NCBI GenBank assembly: GCA_020536535.1
Contig: JAHLWZ010000941.1
Span: 1 to 39,722, forward strand
DNA length: 39,722 bases
Direction: 5' to 3'
Origin: Pelomyxa schiedti
Lineage: Eukaryota; Evosea; Pelobiontida; Pelomyxidae
In this document: positions 1 through 9,867 of the stretch, in pieces
Layout: each line of letters opens with the position of its first letter
How positions within the stretch are numbered: position 1 is the first letter of the stretch
The notes under the pieces: generated by a model
Databases searched by the model: none
What the model was told of the DNA's origin: nothing
Seen by the model: only the letters and a program-made list of their open reading frames with translations
Program-made: the position numbers and the translations under genes

Positions 1-153
1 GGGGGGAACTAAGTAAACCCAATAAATAAGCCAGTATCTCATTTGGGCCTCGAGTGCCCTCAGTCCAGTGTAAAATATGCAGCTACCTGTACTGTAACAC
101 TTGCATGAAAAATTTACCAAGAAGATTAACAAATCAGCAAGGTTTTTCTTAAG

Positions 154-1352
154 TTGTTCTATCCTTCAAGTAACACCCTCAACTTAGTTTATGTGGCATG
201 TGCCAAATGCTACGTGCTGGCCAAAACCCTTTTGTTTGATCAGGTTCTTGCCGAAGCTAAAACCTGCCCATTAGCAAGAATCTACTCTGAGCTTGCTGTT
301 TGCTTCCCCCGTTTGAGGCATTAATAACATCCTCCAAGAGAATAAAGACATGCCTGGATTCCGATATGACTCATCACGAGTACCTTGCAAGTGTTGTCTA
401 CACAGGTCCCTCCAAGCCTGGAAAGAAACCAACCGATCTTAGCAGTGTCTGTGAGGCAAGCAATACAAGAACAAGTTTACTTTCTTATATCACATCTTAA
501 AGGAGGCAGCTCGGCACCAATCTGCAGTCATAAATGAAATACGCCAACTTGAAGGTCTTGTTAAGCAAATTACTTCATTGTCAGGGCTGTCACCAACTCA
601 AGAAAAAGTTCGAACCAACTTGCGCTCTGACTGGTATGTTCCCAACATAAAATTGCCCGGACTTATACAATGTTTCAGTGTTTCTTATTTACAGAAAGTC
701 ACATCTCAGTTTCAGAACGTTATGACAGTATTTTTCTTTATCTGATTTCTTTTCTCTTTTTTTGACATTTCTAGAACTTCCAACGGACTGAACTTACTGC
801 ACTTTCGGATGTATATATTGTTCTTGTGCGTTGCATTATGGAGGGAAAGGAAAACGATGGTAACCCTTTCTTTCTTTTTTTTTTCCCCTCAAGTCGTTCA
901 GAGTTTGATGCTTGCTATCGGAAAAAAATGATTGGAGCACTTGAAATTGTTAGACGGTGTGCACCTGCGTCCGCTTCCTTCGTTGCTAACACACATGTGA
1001 AGAGATTTGCAAACTATGGTTTTTGAACATGGTTTGAACTGGGCTGATCACAAAGCCTCCATTGACAACCGCATTACACATTGGGATACCACACAACCTC
1101 CCTTACTCACCAAAGACCGCAAGTCTCTAGGGGAAGATTTTGATTTTTCCGGATACAAAGGGAAAATGATGAGAAAGTGCAAAGAGGTGCTGATGTCATC
1201 CCTTGCAAATCTCAACGCTCAGTCAGAACGAGTATGAACTTCCTCTCCTTTCCACTTAATTCATAGCTCCCAAGGATAAACTATTGCACACCAAAGAGGC
1301 TCTTGCCGGTTTGATTGATGACATGAGTATGAGTTACAAAAGTAGAACGTAA
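154..1352 (+). CDS. Unknown coiled-coil protein, 5' end unresolved
   Basis: I do not recognise the family. Coding exons can be followed from about 154: a stretch ending YSELA joins across a 41-nt intron to RIKTCLDSDMTHHEYLA. Next comes a helical segment (INEIRQLEGLVKQITSL), then VSYLQKVTSQFQNVMT joined to NFQRTELTALSD. The 3' part holds FEHGLNWADHKAS and ends DDMSMSYKSRT after an intron at 1232-1274. Many charged heptad-like stretches suggest a coiled coil, and a BAR-like or vesicle-tether protein cannot be excluded. Between about 895 and 1030 the frame breaks twice, at a run of seven A and at a run of T. The first exon and start codon may lie before the window. The gene converges on the Rab gene, with 122 bp between the stop codons. 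Confidence 0.45.
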
Positions 1353-1474
1353 ATTGTATTTGGAACGACTAAAGAACAGGAGTTTTTACAAGCCTTTTTT
1401 GTTGGTTCGTTTTTTGGTCTTTTAGGGTTTTTTGGTTGTGTTGCGAGCAAGAAAGCAACTCTTTCTTGCCTGCC

Positions 1475-2620
1475 TCAAATAGAGCACTTGAAACCACCAC
1501 CCCCTACCTTTACGGGCTTGTTTGTTGGTTTCACACCATGAACTGGTGCCTCAACTGCGGAATTAGACAGTCTGGATACTCTAAGTCTTGTGGGGGTACT
1601 TCATCAGCTTACCTGTCCTTTATTGCTCGGGCCATTTTCATGAAGGTCTCCTCCACATTGATATTGGCTTTGGCGGATGCCTCGATGTATGGTATGTCCA
1701 TACTCTCTGCAAAGTCCTGAGGGAGGTAAAAACAAATTTCAAACAGTGAGTAGTAAAGAATGTGCCTTCGCCATGCTTGTTTGTACAACTCGTTGATCCA
1801 CCAAGTCAGTTTTGTTACCAACAAGGAGCTGAGAAGGATAAAAAATTTGGGTGTGCTTATGCCTGAAGTGGCTTACTTTGTTGACATTCTCACAAGCATA
1901 CCGCTCAATTTCACCAAGCCACTGCTTGACGTTCGTGTACGTTTCCATATCTTAGAAATATCACAAGTGAAAGTGGCAGCGCAAAGAAACCTGTGCAATC
2001 GAAAACCAAGATAATTCCTTGCGCACCACGGTAATAAGAGCCTGATCAAGGCTTAATTTGTGAAGGAATAATTCCAAAGGTTATACTGGTTATTGTTCGG
2101 AATCTAGAAAGGATTAGTTATTATGGTGTTTTCAAAATATAAACCTTTCTTGCCCTGCAGTATCCCACTAAAAGATGGAGAGAAGGGTAAGTGTCACAAA
2201 AAGCATTGGTGTATCAAATTAGGTACAATTTGCAGCTTGATGACTTTTCCGTCACAGTTCAACGTTTTAATTTTCTTGAAGGAACGGTAAGTGTTATTGT
2301 CATTTTTTCTTTATTCGGGTGCACACGAAGTCAACGCCGATGGTAGCGATGTGCGTGTCGGTCCAAGCGTCGTCCTAAAAAAAGTGACAAGTTACGACAG
2401 GAAAAAAACCAATTGTGGGATCTACGGCAAATCGTATCAACAAGCAACCTAAGGAGGGAGAAGCAAATAAGAAGGTTAGATGATGTGTGGAGCATGTTCC
2501 AAGCACTTTTTCCAACCCCAGAGTCCCCAATGAGCAAGATCTTGAAGAAATAATCACTAGGGATCGTGAGTTGCAGATAACGAACGCGAAGTTTCGCGCT
2601 ACGTACTGGTCAGCCGCCAT
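1475..2620 (-). CDS. Rab-family small GTPase (Rab1/Rab8-like)
   Basis: A small GTPase of the Rab type, expected to control vesicle targeting on secretory membranes. About nine exons give roughly 203 residues, the usual Rab size. The start is ATG at 2620 (MAADHDYFFK), which splices into [11 protein letters not shown]. All G motifs are intact: P-loop GDSGVGKS, switch I ending [23 protein letters not shown] and [20 protein letters not shown] and IKLQI are typical of the Rab1/8/10 group. One intron (1717-1765) starts with GC rather than GT, and that choice restores the Rab alignment (QTSMAK to DFAES). The C-terminus reads GGGGFKCSI, so a single cysteine sits third from the end instead of the usual CC or CXC prenylation motif. 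The gene is divergent from the Rho-Kelch gene, with 242 bp between the starts. Confidence 0.9.
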
Positions 2621-2862
2621 CGCTTCCGATTTTCGATTTTTTTCTCTTTTTTCTGTTTTGCTTTTCTCGGTTTCGCCGTTGATCTCGTGCACTCCGGTTC
2701 TCCTGCAGTCTCCTGATCCAGATCAACCTGTGCTCATCTGCCTACCCTCCAGCTGTTCACCAACGGTTGGAGCACACACCCAGATCGTGGTGATAGGGAT
2801 GGGTCCTCCTTGCTTTCGGGGAAAAAAAGCCTTCATCATTATTCGTCAAAAAAAATAATCAA

Positions 2863-5800
2863 ATGCAGTTCCACTGTAATGTCGGTGTAACCGGCAAAAC
2901 TGGGTGCGGCAAGGTGATTGGTGTTGAGATCTACGTTGTGCCAGTGGACTTAATGTATTGTTTAGTTGCAGTTGGTTTCTGCGTTATGGGATGAGTGTGT
3001 GACAAGATTCCATCACGACAGAAAACAATCTCGTATCACACTACGGTTAAGTACGTTGAAACTTGTTTGCGTGTAAGGCTAGACAAAACAAACCAAAAAC
3101 AAAAAAAGATGGATCTCAGGCAGTTAACCTTGGCTGGCTTGGTGTGCAATTTATCTCACACAACACAACACATAGCACAATCACAAAGGATCTGGAAAGT
3201 CTCATCCTTTAAAAGTAATAGATGAATACTCCTACACGTGGCCCATCGAGAGGTATTTAGCATACAGTGAAACTGGATTTGAACTACTGTGTTTTGATAT
3301 TACCCGACCTGAGACACTGGATTTCCTTGCCAACCGTGTATGTTTCTTTTGCCGAAGTTAAATGTAACTCCAAACAGGTTTTCCCAGAGGTTTATTACAT
3401 AGCCACCCACGAATACTCTCCACCTTGGACCCGGTCTGGGCCCTATATTATTCTTGTTGGCTTGAAACGAGATCTGGCCAACTCCTCTTGTATACCGTAT
3501 CAGTGCTGCAAGAAGGTTGACCTGTACATTCCGTTTAAATACCCACATTAGTTAGTGGGCGTCAGACTTTGGAGCTTTTTGCTATATTGAAGTGTCATCC
3601 TTAGAAAGGAAAAATATTAGTACACTTTTTGACAAGATTCTAGAGATGCTAAGAATACTTGGGCATCACCAGGCTGAACAGCGGGCTGAAAAACCCAAAC
3701 CTTTAAGTGCGATACCGGCATCAATAGATGCCCCTTCTTCGAAGAGTTTTGGCGGGCTAATGAGTACTTGGATGTTTTCAAGTTCTTTCTTTAATATATC
3801 TTCCAGGTCGCTTGTGGAAATCTACCAGTAAAGATGCTATTGGTGAACCTAAACATGCTTTCATCCCCCTCTTTGGGCAGAAGGGAGGCCCAGAGCCTCT
3901 TTTAAGGTCTGTTTTCCAATGAAAAAAAAAACCAAGTGACATATTTTCTTGTAGGTATGGGCATGTTGCCCATTTGTATGAGAGCAATCTTTTTATTTTT
4001 GGAGGTTCGCAATCTGGCCAAGTTGATCTTTTCAGTCTGAAGGACAGAACATGGATTTTGCCATGTTGCATTGGGGAGACATGGCCTGGTACAATGTTCC
4101 CAGCAAGTTGTCATATACAACACAAGGTCTATATCTTTGGTGGTGATGGACACGGAACATCTTTGTCCACTGGCAAGCTCATGGAGTTCGATTTAAGTTT
4201 GAGAAAATGGTCTGTTGTAAACACGCTTACACCTCAACCGCCTGGATGCCGTGGGGCCTCTCTCGTTCAGTGTGTACAGTAACCTCCCTGTGCAAATAAC
4301 ATCATCCTAAGCTGTAACGGAAAACTGTATCTGTTTGGAGGGTTATCACCAGACGGCGTGGCAGAGAATACATTGCATGGTTACTTGTGTTTAGTTTTGG
4401 TTTTCCTCAACGATACAGAATTCGATTTTGAGGCGAGATCCTGGACACTAATTGCAGTTGACACACCTCCACAATTAAGATATCACCACAATGCCTTTGT
4501 ATCAAGGTAGAATTATTGATTTTTAGGAGATAATAAAATCTCAGTAAAGAGAGATTCTGTATATCTATGGTGGGCTTGCACAAGACAATACAAAGCTTGG
4601 GGATTTATGGTCACTAGACTTGAGAAACCTTAGGAGGCCCATGGCAACGGAAACTCCTTTGGTCGCATATACTGAAACCCTCACTTAGATGCATTCTACT
4701 AATGCTCAACAGGATTCTGCAGCACTCTCCACTTCGAGTTGCTCAGCCACGCAGTCTTCTTCAAGTGTCTTCACCCCCGCTACGTCAATACCAATTGTTT
4801 CTTCCATATCCTCTTGGAAACTACTTCCCACCAAAGGAGTGGCCCCAACCCCACAACGGGGTAACGTTGGCTGTTTTTCCGAATCGCTCCAGCAATTTGT
4901 TATTGTCTCTGCAAGAAACAGCAATCCATTTTGCCGTGTTTCCTTGTAAGAGGCAGGAAAGTGCCAATTTATCTCATTTGGCCACAGGTTGGACCTGGGA
5001 GACCTTATTTGGAAGGAACTCGAGACATACCATACACCTGCTGCCCGAGAAGTATGCCTACTGGAGTCCAGTAACCTCTAACTTTTTTGCCCATAGTTCC
5101 ACTCCGTGACTCCAATGGGCACGCATATAATCGTTTGTTCGGGAATGTGGCGCCTGAAAGAGGCTAGTGCCTTAGGAGATGCCTATTTGATTGATGTCAG
5201 TTCTCCCCAAAAAGTAATGTGGGCACTGTCGGATTACTGTTGGCTTTCAATTCTCACATATTTGGCCCCAGAAGATTTGTGCAAACTGGGAAGGGTTGCT
5301 CACCTCTGCCTTCACCCAGCAGCCCTAATCTTGTACTAAGGTGTGTCACAAGTTTTACAGGCTTTGCAGTCTAGATGAGGCGTGGATTCGGCATTTCCGT
5401 ACTCCTTCATCCCCTGCAAGAGACTTGAAATGCGCATGTACTTTATTGCCTCTGACTCTGTTCCATATTCAGAAATTTAAGGGAGAAGTAATTATGGCCG
5501 CATTAGTATCTGGGTCAACCCTACTCCAACAGAGGTGAAGTGCACGGTTGCTGAGTACATTGTATGCATTTTCATTACAAAATTTTTTCTTATTTCTACA
5601 GAAACCTGAACCTCCAGGGTGCTTTTTGGGTGACGGCTTAGTTCTCATGGGCGACTTGTCTTATAAGTTTCTCTATCGTGTTCCAATTGTCTCTAAGCTC
5701 CCCTAGACAGGTAAAGGAAATTAGAAGGGGAGACATTGTCCTCTCGGAGCTACACCGGCGTCGCCAAGTTGTTGATGTACGACGCCGCTGGGTCGGCAAA

Positions 5801-6311
5801 GATTACAACTTGGTATTCTTGAATGGCCTGGGGCTTACCACAGGACACCCTGTGTGGGTGGGGCACAAGTGGGTCCGGCCTGTGGATATCGCAGCCGCAA
5901 CTTTGACCACAGTTGGCTGGATGTATGACTTTGTATTGGATGGAGGACAACATGTGAGCAACAAAATTTTTTCTCAAGACTTGACCAATACAGGTAAGTG
6001 ACCACAGTGTCATCATCAATGGCCTAGTAGTTTGCACACTAGGAAAGAACTGTGGAGAGCAACTTTGCACACAGTACCCAGAAGCTGATTCCAGGTATCC
6101 CTGTCACTCTTTCTTTCACTACAGCTGACTTCCACAAAGGTACGGCAACGGCTTTTGGTTGCGAAATTCTGCTCTGTAAGGCATGTCCAAGCAGTTTGGC
6201 ACTTTTTTTTTGTCTTTCGGGGATTGTGCTTGTTGGTTTTGCAAAGGCGCACATTATCTAAAAAAAAAAAAAAAGGCTGTGGAAGTGCCGTCTCAACGTA
6301 GTTATGACTAA
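2863..6311 (+). CDS. Rho-like GTPase / Kelch / F-box / Vint (Hint) fusion protein
   Basis: A multidomain protein of roughly 900 residues, read through about 18 short introns with one continuous frame. The N-terminal 200 residues are a degenerate Rho-family domain: a P-loop-like GVTGKTGCGK, a G3 region reading NLGWLGSGKS, ILVGLKRDL in place of VGNKKDL, and FGAFCYIEVSSLERKN. A linker (about 3660-3950) splices directly into Kelch repeats (YGHVAHLYESNLFIFGG, HKVYIFGGDGHGT, GKLYLFGGLS, LYIYGGLAQDN, THIIVCSGMW). An F-box follows (LSDYCWLSILTYLAPED, then GRVCHKFYRLCSLDEAWI). The C-terminus is a Hint/Vint domain: CFLGDGLVLMGD, VKEIRRGDIVLSE, the TxxH motif in LTTGHPVWV, and HSVIINGLVVCTLG. Kelch and F-box suggest an SCF ubiquitin-ligase adaptor. 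Self-splicing by the Hint domain is possible but unproven. Boundaries of the second exon, after the P-loop, are the least certain. Confidence 0.75.
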
Positions 6312-6364
6312 ATGGAGGCACCACAAAATGGCAGGCCCACGAGTTTGATCAAAAATCAGGAAAC

Positions 6365-6993
6365 ATGTTGGACGGAGGACGGACAAGTACCACTGCGTCT
6401 GCTTCGGCCGAGTCTGTGTCTGACGCTCTCGCACCGCCACATACTGCCTGTGCTGCGACCTCGGTGAGCAGTGACTGGAGTCGATTCGAAAACAGAATCG
6501 TATGCTCTCATGCAGTACAAAATGTAAGTAGCCAACTGGGGAATAGCGATTGGTCGAAGACCAGTCTAGTAGACATACATTAGAGGTTACCTTTCCACTA
6601 GTAGAGCAGAACTTCCCACTGCCTTCGCTACTGGACTCGATGTTATCCATGGATGATAAGGTACATCTTGTCCCCTATCATTGTTGTCAACATCGTGCTG
6701 CAGGCGTTCTACGACTACTACTTTAACAACGTATTTCCAACCGTCGTGAAGCTACAACAGATAAGACAAGAAAACTTTTTGCTTAAAACACTAATCTCCC
6801 AAGAACAGAAAGCGACGGGGCGGGCTCAAGAGTACAACGCCTCCGATCGTGGTGCAAACGCAATGCCGAGATGGTGGCTATGGCGGACCTGATCTCAGGC
6901 AACCTGTGGGGCTTCGTTGCTGTGTTTCTGGCGATACTGGCACCAGTTCTTGGAGCGGTTGCAAACAAGGCAATACAAAGGGATCTGGTATAA
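6365..6993 (+). CDS. Small protein with a possible C-terminal membrane helix, family unknown
   Basis: I do not recognise this gene. The ATG at 6365 opens a Ser/Thr/Ala-rich stretch, which splices at a GTAAG donor into VTFPLVEQNFPLPSLLDSM. That exon splices again into a Tyr/Phe-rich exon beginning AFYDYYFNNVFPTVV. Further down, another frame reads ISGNLWGFVAVFLAILAP followed by VLGAVANKAIQRDLV and a stop at 6993. This looks like a tail-anchor helix. I could not join the last two pieces with canonical splice sites, so the model may hide an indel, an unusual intron or two separate small genes. It lies 53 bp after the Vint-containing gene on the same strand. Confidence 0.35.
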
Positions 6994-7175
6994 ACACACC
7001 AAGAGCTGGCAGAAATTCTACAAGTACTGCTGCAGTTAGTACAACTGAAATTGCGTTAATATCCGCTCGTCCTGGGGATACTGACATCCCTGTCACACAC
7101 CGCAGACCATTTCTCACCTCTGAGTAACGTGATTGTATATTGGAATACAGAGTCCTTTTCTTTGTAAAAGCCGAA

Positions 7176-9621
7176 ATGAGCCGCGATGAAAAAACCGGAA
7201 CCGGCAGCAAGTTTGTGGCGTGTCCGGTGTGTGGTGTCAAAGTAGTCATGGCGAACCTCAACGGCCACCTCGACGACCACGAGATGCCGTCCCTCGACGA
7301 CGACGATGCGGACTACAACAAGACCCCCACCAACAACTTGGCGTCACAGCAGCAACCTCAGCCACAAGACAGGGCCGGGGCCACCGCGGCGACGACGACG
7401 GCGGCCCCTCTGACAACAACAACAACAACGGCGACTGCAGCAGCCACGACGGCCTCGCAAGCGAGCGGGTTGCCGCAGCAACAACAACAGCAGCAGCAGC
7501 AGCGTGGTGGGACACCGGTGGGCCCACAGCCGCTGCAGCAGCAGCAGCAGCAGCTGAGGCTGAGCGTGTGCCCCGCGTCGCCTCGGTCTCCCAAGGGCGG
7601 GGCCCTGACGCTCGTCCACCACCCCAGCTCCCCTCACGCCCCGCCGTCGCCCGCGTGCGCGACCAACTTAGTTGTGGGGCCTGGGGCCTGCGGGGCCGCC
7701 TCCCCGCCCTCCCCAAAGAAGCCGAGGACAGGCGGCGTGGTGGCTTCGCCGAACGGCCGAGGTGACGTCGGCACCGCGGCTGCCAATAATAGCTGCGCCG
7801 CCTCTGGGCTGGGCGGCCACTGGACGCCGCCAAATTCGAATTCTAGCAGGGTGGAACAGCAGCAAGTTGCGGCCGACAGCGCAAGGAAAAAGTTCGTCCC
7901 TCTGGCTGAGGCTATGAGGCCAAAATCTCTCGAGGAGTTTGTAGGTCAGGAGGAGGTGATTGGACCAGGTTGTTTTGTTTGGGTGTGCTGGGGTTTATAG
8001 ACCGAGTAACTGGTAATTTTAAAGGGACTATTTTACGCACTGCATTGGAAAAGGATGCAATTCCTTCGTTAATCTTCTGGGGTCCTCCAGGTTATTTCTT
8101 CCCCCTTCATTACAACACTCTTCCTTGCATGTTGACCAAAAGAAAATACAGGAAGTGGTACACATTTATTTTTCTCTTATCTATGTCGTTGTTATTCCTT
8201 CGAATGCCTTCCTGTGTCACATTGATTCAGGAAAAACCACGTTGGCAAGATTAATAGCGAACCACACCAGTTGCAAGTTCATTTCATTGAGTGCAGCAGC
8301 TTGTGGAATAGCTGATGTTAGAGAGGCAGTGAAAACGGCAGCTAACCTTAGATCCTTCAAACAGAAAACCATCGTTTTCATTGATGAGATTCATCGATTT
8401 AATAAGCTACAACAGGTCACTTTTGTCCTTAACTGGGTATCTTTCTCAGTCAGGACCCAGGATGCCTTTCTCCCTCATGTCGAATCAGGACTCATCACTT
8501 TCATTGGAGCAACCACTGAGAATCCCTCTTTTGAAGTGAATGCAGCTTTGCTCAGTAGGTGTATAGTGATTACTCTAAAAAAGCTAACTACCGAGAGTTT
8601 ATTCAAAATCCTGAAAAATGCTTGCGAATTGCAAGGTTTCCCGTAAATTCTTAATTTGGTAACTTCCCTTTTCCTGCAGGACTCAACTCTAATGAAATTA
8701 CGGATCCTCTTACGTTCCTTGCCAATTCCAGTGATGGGGACGCTCGAGCAGCACTGAATATTATCGATTTCATCTTACAGGTTTTTAATTACACACTGCC
8801 TCTCATCTCAGCCTAAGAGTGTCTTAGGCACGTGCCCCCCTTACAGTAGAAACAGCAAAAGAAGCACTACAAAAAAAACACCTGTTGTATGATAAAACTG
8901 GTGAGGAGCACTACAATCTTGTAGGTCTTTATGTTACTTCCGTTTTGTGAAAAGAGAAATTAATACACTCTCAAGATTTCGGCACTTCATAAAAGTATGC
9001 GTGGAAGTGATGTAGACGCCAGCATATATTGGCTTGGGTAAAATCCAAAAATTTCTATTCCACCCAGTTATTCCCATAAAGGCGCATGTTGGCAGGTGGA
9101 GAGGACCCCTTATATATCGCGCGGCGAATGGTCCGATTTGCTTCCGAAGGTACAGTACACACCCTCCAACACCAACAACCACACCCACCTTTCCCCCCAA
9201 CAAAACAACAAAAGACATTGGACTCGCTGATCCCAATGCACTTACACAGGCTGTTGCGGGATTCCAGGCCGCGCACATGCTGGGAATGCCCGAGTGTGAT
9301 GTATGCCTCACCCAAGTGGCTGCCTATCTGGCCAAGGCACCCAAGTCAATAGCTGTCTATGACGCCCTCAGCCGGGTCAAGGACGAAGTTTCGTCATCCG
9401 GATCACTGCCGGTTCCGCTGCACCTCCGAAACGCTCCCACAAGTCTTATGAAGGACCTTGGGTACGGCTCTGGATACAAATACAACCCGGCTTTTACTGA
9501 GCCGGTGGAACAGCAGTACCTACCAGAAGCCTTACAAGGTAAATTTCACTGCTGGAAAAGCTGATTGATGCCAAAACGAAGAATCTCTTAGTTCTGGACT
9601 TTAGAAGTGAATGCTTTTTGA
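7176..9621 (+). CDS. WRNIP1: WRNIP1/Mgs1/RarA-type AAA+ ATPase
   Basis: A replication-fork maintenance ATPase of the clamp-loader-like MgsA/RarA/WRNIP1 family, expected to be nuclear. The ATG at 7176 precedes an N-terminal UBZ-like zinc finger ([20 protein letters not shown]), which would bind ubiquitin. A disordered Gln/Pro/Ala-rich linker with CAG-run glutamines follows. The AAA+ core begins with [15 protein letters not shown]. It continues with LIFWGPPG, Walker [15 protein letters not shown], sensor 1 [14 protein letters not shown] and NIIDFILQ. The C-terminal RarA part is strong: [60 protein letters not shown] and LPEAL. About nine introns give roughly 620 residues, close to the 665 of human WRNIP1. 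By canonical splicing the Walker A reads GPPGKTT, two residues short of GPPGxGKTT. Confidence 0.9.
7470..7555 (+). repeat. CAG/CAA trinucleotide runs coding polyglutamine
   Basis: Two runs of CAG and CAA codons inside the WRNIP1 linker encode about eleven and six consecutive glutamines, separated by a short Gly/Pro-rich spacer. CAA interruptions occur only in the first run. Confidence 0.85.
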
Positions 9622-9867
9622 GGAGAAAAAAGATACAGTGTTGCCAAAAAGTTTAATTTTATTGTGGTTTTTTTGGGCTAGTATGAAACCCACCAAGCAA
9701 CAAAGAGGACCCACAGGAAGCCAAAAAGTACCAAAGGCCAAGGAATCATAGAATGGTGTTTAGCTGGTATTTGTGTTGTCCCAGAACTAGTCACATCCCT
9801 TCCCGTAGCGGCTTTGGGTTCTTTACCCTGTGGGCTTCTTCTTGCCTCAAAACTAAAGAAAGGGTTA

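Noticed and set aside
4262-4320. In-frame TAA at 4280-4282 inside the Kelch region, suggesting a broken gene
   Set aside because: A donor at 4270 (GTGTGT) and acceptor ending at 4311 remove a 42-nt intron and give SLVHCNGKLYLFGG, which fits the Kelch repeat exactly.
6849-7127. Gly/Ser/Thr-rich open frame on the plus strand
   Set aside because: No family signal. The overlapping frame with a clean hydrophobic helix is more convincing, though neither could be joined properly.
7220-7833. Alternative frames on both strands over the WRNIP1 first exon
   Set aside because: Low-complexity Ala/Arg/Gln/Cys shadows of the GC-rich linker. The zinc finger and AAA+ start fix the real frame.
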